In this document: positions 6,274 through 12,131 of the stretch, in pieces
Position numbering within the stretch: position 1 is the stretch's first letter
How the letters are laid out: each line of letters opens with the position of its first letter
NCBI GenBank assembly: GCA_947179265.1
Contig: CAMXBB010000019.1
Coordinates: 1-12,131 of the forward strand
Length of the DNA: 12,131 nucleotides
Source: an uncultured Bacillota bacterium
GTDB lineage: Bacteria > Bacillota_I > Bacilli_A > RF39 > UBA660
Direction of reading: 5' to 3'
The notes under the pieces: model-generated
Databases searched by the model: none
What the model was told of the DNA's origin: nothing
The model's input: the letters and a program-made list of their open reading frames with translations, nothing else
Program-made: the position numbers and the translations under genes

Positions 6274-8082
6274 TTATTTCTTATCAACAAATTCTGCTTC
6301 AGATACTTCATCATCATTATTAGAATCATTTGTAGCATTTGCTTCTTTACTTGCTTCTTCATATACACGTCCAGCTAATTCCATAGCTTTTTCTTGTAGT
6401 TTTGAAGTCTTATCTTTGATGTCTTCAACATCATCTTTCTTTAAAGCTTCTTTAACATCATCTATTAATGATTCAATATTTTTCTTTTCATCATCAGTTA
6501 CTTTTTCTTTTAAATCTCTAATAGCTCCTTCAGCAGCTATAATTGATTGTTCGGCATCATTCTTAGCATCTGCAAGTTCTTTTCGCTTTTCATCTGCTTC
6601 TTTATTAGCTTCAGCCTCTTTCATCATCTTGTCTATTTCTTCATCACTTAAGTTAGTGTTAGATGTAATAGTAATCTTTTGTTCCTTACCAGTACCTAAA
6701 TCTTTAGCTTTAACATTAACGATACCATTAGCATCAATATCGAATGTAACTTCGATTTGTGGTACTCCTCTTCTTGCAGGAGGGATATCAGTAAGTTGGA
6801 ATCTTCCAAGTGTCTTATTATCAACAGCCATTGGACGCTCACCTTGTAATACATGAATATCTACAGCTGGTTGATTATCTTGAGCAGTTGAGAAAACTTG
6901 ACTCTTGCTTGTAGGAATTGTTGTATTTCTAGGAATCAATACTGTCATAACATCTCCTAGAGTTTCAATACCTAATGATAATGGTGTTACATCTAGTAAT
7001 ACTAAATCATTAACTTCACCAGTTAATACACCACCTTGAATAGCAGCACCCATAGCAACTACTTCATCTGGATTAACACTCTTATTTGGTTCTTTTCCTA
7101 ATTCTTTCTTAACTAGTTCTTGAATATATGGAATACGAGTAGATCCACCAACTAATACGATTTGATCGATATCGCTAGCGCTTAATTTAGCATCCTTTAA
7201 TGCTTTTCTAACAGCATCTAGTGTTGAATCGAATAAATCTTTATTTAAATCTTCGAATTTAGCTCTTGTTAAATCCATTTCAAAGTTAACTGGAGCTCCG
7301 TCAACTTGAGCAATGAATGGTAATGATATTGTAGCAGTTGTAGCATTTGACAAGTCTTTCTTAGCTTTTTCGGCTTCATCTTTAACACGTTGCATAGCCA
7401 TTCTATCATCTTTGATATCAGCTTTAGTCTCTTTCTTAATCTCAGCAACGATATGATCCATTACACGTTTATCGAAGTCATCTCCACCTAATCTATTATT
7501 ACCACTAGTTGATTTAACCTCATAAACACCATCACCTAATTCAAGGATAGATACGTCGAATGTACCTCCACCTAAGTCATATACTAAGATAGTTTGTAAT
7601 TTATCTTGTTTATCTAAACCATAAGCAAGAGCTGCTGCTGTTGGTTCATTAACAATTCTTTCAACCTCTAAACCAGCAATCTTACCAGCATTCTTAGTAG
7701 CTTGTCTTTCAGCATCATTAAAGTATGCAGGTACCGTAATTACTGCCTTAGTTACTGGTTCACCTAAATAAGCTTCAGCATCTCTTTTAATCTTCATTAA
7801 AATCTTAGCAGAAATCTCTTCAGCAGTATACTTTTTACCATTAGCTGAAACTTTTTCATTAGTTCCCATAAGTCTTTTAATTGATGCAATTGTATTTGTA
7901 GCATTAGTTACGGCTTGTCTTTTAGCTTGAACACCAACAAGTTCATTATCTCCTTTAAATGCTACTACTGATGGAGTTGTTCTATCTCCTTCAGCATTTG
8001 CTATAACAGTAGGAGTTCCTCCCTCTAATACAGCACAACAACTATTTGTTGTTCCTAAATCTATACCTATTATTTTTCCCAT
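6274..8082 (-). CDS. dnaK: molecular chaperone DnaK (Hsp70)
   Basis: DnaK is the ATP-driven cytosolic Hsp70 that binds exposed hydrophobic segments, working with DnaJ and GrpE. The 602 residues cover a full nucleotide-binding domain: IGIDLGTTNS at 5-14, NEPTAAALAYG at 145-155, VYDLGGGTFDVS at 167-178 and VLVGGSTRIP at 309-318. The interdomain linker NDLVLLDVTPLSLG (358-371), the beta substrate-binding domain and the alpha lid follow, ending in an acidic Asn/Asp-rich tail with the conserved AEF before the terminus. The length is that of Gram-positive DnaK, shorter than proteobacterial forms. Two cysteines follow the phosphate-1 loop (NSCC, 14-16). The start has AAAGGATAATAATT upstream. It lies 19 bases after grpE and is expected to be repressed by HrcA through CIRCE. 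Confidence 0.98.
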   Translation of the reverse strand: MGKIIGIDLGTTNSCCAVLEGGTPTVIANAEGDRTTPSVVAFKGDNELVGVQAKRQAVTNATNTIASIKRLMGTNEKVSANGKKYTAEEISAKILMKIKRDAEAYLGEPVTKAVITVPAYFNDAERQATKNAGKIAGLEVERIVNEPTAAALAYGLDKQDKLQTILVYDLGGGTFDVSILELGDGVYEVKSTSGNNRLGGDDFDKRVMDHIVAEIKKETKADIKDDRMAMQRVKDEAEKAKKDLSNATTATISLPFIAQVDGAPVNFEMDLTRAKFEDLNKDLFDSTLDAVRKALKDAKLSASDIDQIVLVGGSTRIPYIQELVKKELGKEPNKSVNPDEVVAMGAAIQGGVLTGEVNDLVLLDVTPLSLGIETLGDVMTVLIPRNTTIPTSKSQVFSTAQDNQPAVDIHVLQGERPMAVDNKTLGRFQLTDIPPARRGVPQIEVTFDIDANGIVNVKAKDLGTGKEQKITITSNTNLSDEEIDKMMKEAEANKEADEKRKELADAKNDAEQSIIAAEGAIRDLKEKVTDDEKKNIESLIDDVKEALKKDDVEDIKDKTSKLQEKAMELAGRVYEEASKEANATNDSNNDDEVSEAEFVDKK

Positions 8083-8101
8083 AATTATTATCCTTTCTCA
8101 C

Positions 8102-8629
8102 TTACTCGCTTACCTTAACCATACTAGGTCTTAGAACACGATCTTTATACATATAACCTTTTTGTAAAACTTCGATTACAATTCCAGCATCTACGCCTTC
8201 TTTAGCTTCTGTTAATACAGCTTGATGAATGCTTGGATCAAATTCTTGATTTAAAGCTTCAATTTCAACTACTCCATTATCTTTCAAGATATTTTTTATA
8301 TTTGAACTTATCATCTTAAAACCTTTTAAAAATTCGGCATTTTCTTCGTTTTCCATCGATAATGCTCGGTCAAAGTTATCAGATACTTGAAGCAATTGTT
8401 TTAATATGTCTTCATTAGCATATTTTTTTAAAATAGCCGCTTCCTCTTCTTTTCTTCTTTTGAAATTCATCATCTCTGCTTGAATACGCATTGATTTTTC
8501 TTTTTCTTGTCCAAGAAGTTCTGTTAACTTTAAAAGTTCTTCATTCGTTTTATCTTTCGTTTTTTTATCTTTTTTCATCTTTGGCTTTTCAACATTTTCT
8601 TCCAAAGTTTTATCTTTCTCTTTTTCCAT
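8102..8629 (-). CDS. grpE: nucleotide exchange factor GrpE
   Basis: GrpE is the dimeric co-chaperone that releases ADP from DnaK. The 175 residues show a Lys/Glu-rich disordered N-terminus (1-30) and a long coiled-coil dimerisation helix (about 30-80, with AEMMNFKRRKEEE). The C-terminal beta domain carries the family signatures FDPSIHQAVLTE and, at the end, VLQKGYMYKDRVLRPSMV. AAAGAGGG lies just upstream of the ATG and overlaps the hrcA stop; the gene starts 12 bases after hrcA, so translation is probably coupled. Length and gene order (hrcA-grpE-dnaK) are typical of Bacillota. Confidence 0.96.
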   Translation of the reverse strand: MEKEKDKTLEENVEKPKMKKDKKTKDKTNEELLKLTELLGQEKEKSMRIQAEMMNFKRRKEEEAAILKKYANEDILKQLLQVSDNFDRALSMENEENAEFLKGFKMISSNIKNILKDNGVVEIEALNQEFDPSIHQAVLTEAKEGVDAGIVIEVLQKGYMYKDRVLRPSMVKVSE

Positions 8630-8641
8630 GATGCCCTCTTT

Positions 8642-9649
8642 CTATTTCTCTATGTAATTTTTTAAGAAGTTAAGTAATGTTACTACCTTATCATATTCCA
8701 TTCTTTTTGGACCTATGATAGCTAAGGTTCCTTCATCATTACCTGCTTGATAATGTGTCTTAATAATTGTTACATCAGGATCAAATTCGGTTTCTTCACC
8801 AATAAACACATTAACATCATTTTCATCAGTTTCTATTCTCTTAACCAATTCGACATTTTCAAGTTTTGATATCATATCTTTAAGTTTATCCGGTTCGCTA
8901 TACTCCTTAAAGTCTAAAATATTGGTTTTTCCTCCAAATACAACATCACTATTACTCATGGTAAAATCTTGAAATGCTGATGAAAAGAAATTACATACTT
9001 CATCATATCTTTCAATAACATCTTTTATCTTTGGTTTAATTTCTAACTCAAGTCTTTCTGTTACTTTATCAAGTGGCGTACCTACCAATGCTTTATTGAT
9101 AATCTCACTTGTCTTAATAAGTTCTCGTAAATTTATATCACGTGATATATTGACTTGTTTATTTTCAACAATACCTTTATTGGTAACCAACACTGCTACC
9201 ACTCTTTTATCCCCAGTAGCTTCTTCTTGATCTAAAGGTATAATACTTATTTGTTTTAAAGTATTACTGCTCTTTGATGGACCAATAACTACACTTGTAT
9301 AATGCGTTATATCACTTATTATCTCCATACATTTAGTTATTGCATCGGATACCACTAATTGATTATTAGAAAGTATTGTTTGTAATTTTAGTATATCTTC
9401 GCCAGTTAACTCTCTAGGATGCATTAGATTATCAACATAATAACGGTAGCCTTTTTCTGAAGGAATTCTACCACTAGACGTATGTTCTTTTTCTAGATAA
9501 CCTAAATCCTCTAATGTAGCCATATCGTTTCTAATCGTTGCTGACGAACAATTAAATAAATCGACTAATGACTTAGAACTAACTGGTTTAAATGTTTGTA
9601 TATAAGCTTCTACGATTTCTCGAAGTAGTGCCTCTTGTCTATCTCCCAT
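8642..9649 (-). CDS. hrcA: heat-inducible transcription repressor HrcA
   Basis: HrcA is a dimeric repressor that binds CIRCE operators and is kept active by GroEL in other Bacillota. The N-terminal winged helix is clear: LREIVEAYIQTFKPVSSKSL, then CSSATIRNDMATLEDLGYLEKEHTSSGRIPSEKGYRYYV. The remainder covers the GAF-like and insert domains through LAIIGPKRMEYDKVVTLLNF near the end. I choose ATG at 9649 (335 residues), with AGGAAG seven bases upstream. An in-frame GTG at 9667 would add six residues but lies inside the CIRCE element and has no ribosome site. The gene is first in hrcA-grpE-dnaK-pepF-dnaJ, so it autoregulates the operon. Ribosome site and CIRCE overlap slightly, which could add an effect on translation. 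Confidence 0.96.
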   Translation of the reverse strand: MGDRQEALLREIVEAYIQTFKPVSSKSLVDLFNCSSATIRNDMATLEDLGYLEKEHTSSGRIPSEKGYRYYVDNLMHPRELTGEDILKLQTILSNNQLVVSDAITKCMEIISDITHYTSVVIGPSKSSNTLKQISIIPLDQEEATGDKRVVAVLVTNKGIVENKQVNISRDINLRELIKTSEIINKALVGTPLDKVTERLELEIKPKIKDVIERYDEVCNFFSSAFQDFTMSNSDVVFGGKTNILDFKEYSEPDKLKDMISKLENVELVKRIETDENDVNVFIGEETEFDPDVTIIKTHYQAGNDEGTLAIIGPKRMEYDKVVTLLNFLKNYIEK

Positions 9650-9660
9650 TAAACCACTTC

Positions 9661-9687
9661 CTAGCACTCTAGAATTTCTAGTGCTAA
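9661..9687 (-). promoter_or_regulatory. CIRCE operator (HrcA binding site)
   Basis: On the minus strand TTAGCACTA, nine bases, then GAGTGCTAG matches the CIRCE consensus TTAGCACTC-N9-GAGTGCTAA at 16 of 18 half-site positions. It begins about where transcription from the adjacent promoter should start and ends at the hrcA ribosome site. Confidence 0.93.
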
Positions 9688-9691
9688 ATAA

Positions 9692-9720
9692 ATTATAGCT
9701 TTCAAATTAGCACTTGTCAA
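9692..9720 (-). promoter_or_regulatory. consensus sigma-A promoter of the hrcA operon
   Basis: On the minus strand a perfect TTGACA (9715-9720) and a perfect TATAAT (9692-9697) are separated by 17 bases. The predicted start falls near 9685, inside the main CIRCE. A second CIRCE-like repeat overlaps the -35 box. An unattenuated promoter this strong fits control mainly by repression. Confidence 0.92.
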
Positions 9721-9733
9721 TACGTTTTGCTAA
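9707..9733 (-). promoter_or_regulatory. degenerate second CIRCE-like inverted repeat over the -35 box
   Basis: On the plus strand TTAGCACTT, nine bases, then TTTTGCTAA has the exact CIRCE geometry, with 8 of 9 and 6 of 9 matches to the two half-sites. The spacer contains most of the -35 hexamer. It could be a weaker HrcA site that blocks RNA polymerase, or a decayed copy. The exact N9 spacing argues against chance but does not prove function. Confidence 0.5.
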
Positions 9734-9743
9734 TAAATTATAT

Positions 9744-9771
9744 AAAAAAATACTAGATATATTCTAGTATT
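9744..9771 (-). terminator. rho-independent terminator of the lipoprotein gene, overlapping its stop
   Basis: On the minus strand AATACTAGA (9763-9771) pairs perfectly with TCTAGTATT (9749-9757) around a 5-base loop, and seven T follow (9744-9750). The left arm contains the TAG stop and the last sense codon of the gene. It insulates the hrcA promoter immediately downstream. Confidence 0.8.
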
Positions 9772-10303
9772 CATATGTACCATGTAATTTGTTCAATTGT
9801 TCGCTTGTTAATGGTTCAATTTCCCACTTATCATTTATCTTATTCAAATTTAATGTAAGGGTATAATCAACTGTATCAGTCGTATCAAGCATCTTTTTAA
9901 TCTTATAAGCTAAATATTTAGATAAATCAATATCTCCCTTATCATCTACAAAATCTGCTTGATTAGCCGTAAAATAGTCACCTGATGCAATATTACTTTT
10001 ATAGTAATCATATACTGTTATTTGAACTTCAACTGAAGCTTTATCGCCATCAATTTTTTCATCTTTAATTGTATATTTCAAGTTACTATATTGACGAAGA
10101 TAGATTTCGCGATAGTCTTCAATTGTTTCTTTATCTAATTCTTGAGTCTCTAAGTAATCATTAAGCTCCTGAACTACAGTCTCATCATTATTTTTATAAT
10201 TATTCAAAAACTTATTAACCACTTTTGATGGTGAATCATCAAACATTTTACAACCTGATACTAAAACCAAAGTTACAAACAATAACACAAATATTTTTTT
10301 CAT
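9764..10303 (-). CDS. putative lipoprotein of unknown function
   Basis: This 179-residue protein begins with a lipoprotein signal peptide: MKK, a hydrophobic core FVLLFVTLVLV, then SGC with the lipidated Cys at residue 18. It is therefore expected on the outer face of the cytoplasmic membrane. The mature part starts with SPSKVVNKFLNNYKNND, an amphipathic helix-turn segment, continues with a Glu/Asp-rich helical stretch, then alternating strands such as LKYTIKDEKIDGDKASVEVQ and VDYTLTLNLNKINDKWEIEPL. Helix then strands ending in a DKWEIE hairpin resembles NTF2/DUF4878-like lipoproteins, but I hold that at low confidence. AAGGAG (start of AAGGAGCGAG) about eight bases upstream supports the start. 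It is flanked by terminators on both sides and so is probably monocistronic; its promoter in the 50-base upstream gap is not clear. Confidence 0.8.
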   Translation of the reverse strand: MKKIFVLLFVTLVLVSGCKMFDDSPSKVVNKFLNNYKNNDETVVQELNDYLETQELDKETIEDYREIYLRQYSNLKYTIKDEKIDGDKASVEVQITVYDYYKSNIASGDYFTANQADFVDDKGDIDLSKYLAYKIKKMLDTTDTVDYTLTLNLNKINDKWEIEPLTSEQLNKLHGTYEY

Positions 10304-10353
10304 ATACTCGCTCCTTATTAGTATTATTGCTCATAACTTCCTATTTTATACAT

Positions 10354-10382
10354 AAAAAAGAAGCGCTATTAAGCAGCTTCTT
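10354..10382 (-). terminator. rho-independent terminator of the DUF1292-like gene, overlapping its stop
   Basis: On the minus strand AAGAAGC (10376-10382) pairs with GCTTCTT (10358-10364). After one bulged base, an inner GCT/AGC pair of triplets closes a 4-base loop, and a T-tract follows. The stem covers the last two Ala codons and loop bases overlap the TAA stop of the gene. It ends the unit that starts off the right edge. Confidence 0.75.
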
Positions 10383-10656
10383 CCTCGTCATCTAATTCTC
10401 CAGCTACGATTCTATCAGCAACGATGTCTTTAAAGTCTTCAATAAGTTGATCATATAAATTTTTATCACTTACAACCTTTAAATATTCATCTTCACCATT
10501 AGTAATACCTTCAAATATTAGGAATTCATCTGTAGGAGTTTCATCTTCTAAAACTCTTACAGCATATAAATAATTAATTCCTTCTTTAGTTAATTTTTCT
10601 AGTAACAAGTACTCTTGACTGTTTTCAAGAGTAACAATATTGCCAACCTCTATCAT
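10369..10656 (-). CDS. small DUF1292-like acidic protein
   Basis: This 95-residue protein resembles the DUF1292 group of small Bacillota proteins. It has an N-terminal strand pair with EVGNIVTLENSQEYLLLEKL, then EGINYLYAVRV, a middle EFLIFEGI...DEYLKVV, a helix NLYDQLIEDFKDIV and an acidic tail (DDEEEAA). The family function is not established; it is predicted to be cytosolic with no signal or membrane segment. Its ATG overlaps the stop of the upstream repeat-protein gene by one base (TAATG), and AAAGGAATGGGAT lies upstream, so translation is probably coupled. The gene is followed at once by a terminator that includes its last codons. Family assignment rests on pattern and length and is moderate. 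Confidence 0.7.
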   Translation of the reverse strand: MIEVGNIVTLENSQEYLLLEKLTKEGINYLYAVRVLEDETPTDEFLIFEGITNGEDEYLKVVSDKNLYDQLIEDFKDIVADRIVAGELDDEEEAA

Positions 10657-12131
10657 TATAATCCCATTCCTTTTTCATTTTCAGTTTTATTATAATTTAA
10701 TCCAGCTGCTACATCCTCTAGATACTTCTTTTGTTCGTCAGTTAATCCTAATCGATAATCGATAGCTCCAACAAATCCTAGAGCTTGTTCATAAGTTAAC
10801 TCACCTAATTCTACACATTGTCTTAATCCTGTTTCTAAGTGATCCATTTGGTCAGAAACATCACGAGTATCCATAGTATCAATTGTTTGTGCTGCAAATT
10901 CATCAATATACTCTAAAGGATCTTGAACTTCTTGAGCATCTGCAGGAGTATTTGATAATTCTCCATCTCCATGATTATTTAAAGCATTCATTATATCTTG
11001 AATATCAGCATTTACTTCATCAGCATTAGGTTGGTCTCCTTGTTGCTCAGGAGCTTGTTCCTCTGGCTTTTCTTCACCAGTTTGTTCTTGAGTTTGTTGT
11101 TCTGTAGGTTCATCTTCACCAGTTGGTGTAGTTGTTTGTTCCTCAGTAGGTTCTCCCTCACTAGTTGGTGTTGGAGTTTGCTCTTCAGTTGGTTCTCCTT
11201 CGCCAGTTGGTGTTGTAGTTTGCTCTTCTGTTTGAGTTGGTTGCTCTGTTTGTTGTGCAGGTTGGTCACCTGTTTGAGTTTGATTATTTAACTCATCAAC
11301 ATCAACCTCTTGTAAATTTTCTTGTACTACTTCTGGAGCAGTTCTATTTTGTTCAATATCAGCTCTATATCTTTCTGGATCAAAACTAAATCCATTTAAT
11401 TCTCTAGCAGATTTAACTCCTCCAAATTCATTAAATGCTGCTTTTGCATTATCAAATGTAATTTGTGGGAATTCTCTATATTTTATTTCCTTCGTAGTTG
11501 AGGCATTAGCACCTTTGCCACGATATTTATTTGCTTTAGCAAATTCTTTATTAAATATGTTTACAATTTTATCGTCTAATCCTTGTGGTAATGATTGACG
11601 CATCGTTTCAGTATTTAAATATCCATCTGATAGTTGGTTACCTTCATCATCAACTAGAACGAAACCGCAATCACGTCTCTTAGTATCAAATACTGGTTTA
11701 ATTAAAACATCTAATTCTTTTTCTACACGTTTTGCAATCTTTTTAAACTTATGTTTAGTAGCTGCAAATTTAATATTGTCTTTTATTTTACCTAACAATT
11801 CTATTCCAGTTGATGCTAGGAATGCTCCTCCTGCAAATGCAGCTGGTGCAAGTCCAAATCCTAATGCAGTTCCAGCAAATCCTAGTCCAACGGCTGCAAG
11901 TCCTAATACTCCCGCAAAAGTCTTAAACATTTGTCCATTAGCGTTACGTCTAGCTGTAACTTTTATAGCATGTAAATCTGTTGCATCTAGAGGTGTATAC
12001 ATATTAGCATTTACATTTTGTGGCATTTGTTGAGCTGGTGAATCATTAGTTTGTGTAACACCTTGTTCTTCAGTTGGGTCATCTTCACCTGTTGGTGTTG
12101 TAGTTTGTTCCTCTGTAGGTTCACCTTCACC
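10656..12131 (-). CDS. repeat-containing acidic protein with Gly/Ala-rich membrane region, 5' end outside window
   Basis: The frame has no stop up to the right edge, so the gene is partial: the ATG at 12026 is internal, and 35 more codons are visible upstream. From the edge, the order is as follows. First comes an acidic Thr/Pro/Glu/Gln repeat (GEGEPTEEQTTTPTGEDDPT), then a short linker, then a Gly/Ala-rich hydrophobic stretch of about 45 residues (GVLGLAAVGLGFAGTALGFG... to ELLG), likely two membrane helices with glycine-zipper spacing. A Lys-rich helix, a soluble segment of about 130 residues, a second tract of the same repeat, and a C-terminal helical region of about 80 residues (VQDPLEYIDEFAAQTIDTMD...) complete the visible part. 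No named family is recognised. It ends one base into the DUF1292-like gene, so the two are co-transcribed. Membrane placement is inferred from hydrophobicity; orientation is unknown. Confidence 0.7.
   Translation of the reverse strand, partial: GEGEPTEEQTTTPTGEDDPTEEQGVTQTNDSPAQQMPQNVNANMYTPLDATDLHAIKVTARRNANGQMFKTFAGVLGLAAVGLGFAGTALGFGLAPAAFAGGAFLASTGIELLGKIKDNIKFAATKHKFKKIAKRVEKELDVLIKPVFDTKRRDCGFVLVDDEGNQLSDGYLNTETMRQSLPQGLDDKIVNIFNKEFAKANKYRGKGANASTTKEIKYREFPQITFDNAKAAFNEFGGVKSARELNGFSFDPERYRADIEQNRTAPEVVQENLQEVDVDELNNQTQTGDQPAQQTEQPTQTEEQTTTPTGEGEPTEEQTPTPTSEGEPTEEQTTTPTGEDEPTEQQTQEQTGEEKPEEQAPEQQGDQPNADEVNADIQDIMNALNNHGDGELSNTPADAQEVQDPLEYIDEFAAQTIDTMDTRDVSDQMDHLETGLRQCVELGELTYEQALGFVGAIDYRLGLTDEQKKYLEDVAAGLNYNKTENEKGMGL
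11091..11229 (-). repeat. in-frame tandem repeat, 42-base (14-residue) unit
   Basis: Copies of the motif starting AGTTGGTGT on the plus strand begin at 11121, 11163 and 11205, exactly 42 bases apart. Two units are full; partial units flank them on both sides. Encoded units read QTTTPTGEGEPTEE, QTPTPTSEGEPTEE and QTTTPTGEDEPTEQ. The array encodes a disordered acidic linker in the membrane protein and is a candidate for slippage length variation. Confidence 0.9.
12062..12131 (-). repeat. second array of the same 42-base repeat, cut by the window edge
   Basis: A full unit at 12090-12131 and a partial one before it match the array at 11091-11229 and are in the same reading frame, about 970 bases away. 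It encodes GEGEPTEEQTTTPT then GEDDPTEEQ. The array probably continues past the edge. Confidence 0.85.

Noticed and set aside
6416..6856. Plus-strand open frame of 146 codons inside dnaK
   Set aside because: It is antisense to a fully conserved dnaK region; the Ser/Phe-rich translation is what the reverse of Lys/Glu/Asp-rich helical codons gives. No ribosome site or promoter.
9665..9667. GTG as start of hrcA
   Set aside because: It lies within CIRCE and lacks a ribosome site; ATG at 9649 has AGGAAG at good distance.
10304..10352. Promoter for the lipoprotein gene (TATAAA with TTAATA 16 bases upstream)
   Set aside because: The match is weak and the -35 would lie in the preceding terminator; I cannot support a precise site, though some promoter is expected here.
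11091..11229. CRISPR-like periodic repeat
   Set aside because: Units are contiguous without unique spacers, in frame, and encode a coherent acidic linker.
12024..12026. ATG as start of the repeat protein
   Set aside because: No ribosome site precedes it, the frame stays open to the window edge, and the upstream codons encode the same repeat, so it is internal.
10998..12033. Open frames over the repeat protein gene in other frames (plus strand 10998-11291 and 11776-12033, minus strand 11012-11269)
   Set aside because: They are by-products of the repeat and of Gly/Ala-rich codons; low-complexity translations without starts supported by ribosome sites.

Overview
The window looks like chromosomal DNA of a small-genome, AT-rich, low-GC Gram-positive bacterium (Bacillota, probably class Bacilli; an RF39- or Erysipelotrichales-like gut lineage is my inference). 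The reasons are roughly one-third GC by eye, strong AAGGAG-type ribosome sites, TTGACA/TATAAT promoters, a CIRCE/HrcA-controlled chaperone operon, a short Gram-positive-type DnaK, and very tight gene packing. Tryptophan is read from TGG and every visible stop is TAA or TAG. Everything except the leftmost partial gene is on the minus strand. I see no mobile element, tRNA, rRNA or CRISPR, and no gene-free stretch longer than about 110 bases.

Layout from the right edge, in the direction of minus-strand transcription. (1) 10656-12131+: the open-ended 3' part of a gene for an acidic, Thr/Pro/Glu/Gln-repeat protein with a Gly/Ala-rich membrane region. It is coupled through a TAATG overlap to a small DUF1292-like gene (10369-10656) that ends in a terminator. 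(2) 9764-10303: a lipoprotein of unknown function with its own terminator. (3) 3286-9649: the heat-shock operon hrcA-grpE-dnaK-pepF-dnaJ. A consensus promoter drives it, with a good CIRCE at the expected transcription start and a degenerate second CIRCE-like repeat over the -35 box. An oligoendopeptidase F gene sits between dnaK and dnaJ, preceded by a strong hairpin just after the dnaK stop. (4) 289-3219: three divergent paralogues of about 200 residues that I cannot assign to a named family, followed by a HExxH protein that looks like a cytosolic gluzincin-type metallopeptidase. The first paralogue is a separate unit with its own promoter and terminator. The other two and the metallopeptidase form a second unit driven by a near-identical promoter. 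(5) 2-292, plus strand: the C-terminal end of a Crp/Fnr-type regulator, convergent with the metallopeptidase gene; both stops sit in the loop of an A/T-only bidirectional terminator.

The heat-shock operon is a complete protein quality-control unit: repressor, nucleotide exchange factor, Hsp70, cytosolic peptidase and Hsp40. The least explained and most interesting part is the paralogue-metallopeptidase cluster next to it. The paralogues share a recognisable C-terminal signature (RSSFN-like, then NPRPxM), repeat the same terminator-promoter junction, and end in a gene with putative zinc ligands. A second unexplained item is the repeat protein at the right edge, whose real start lies outside the window.
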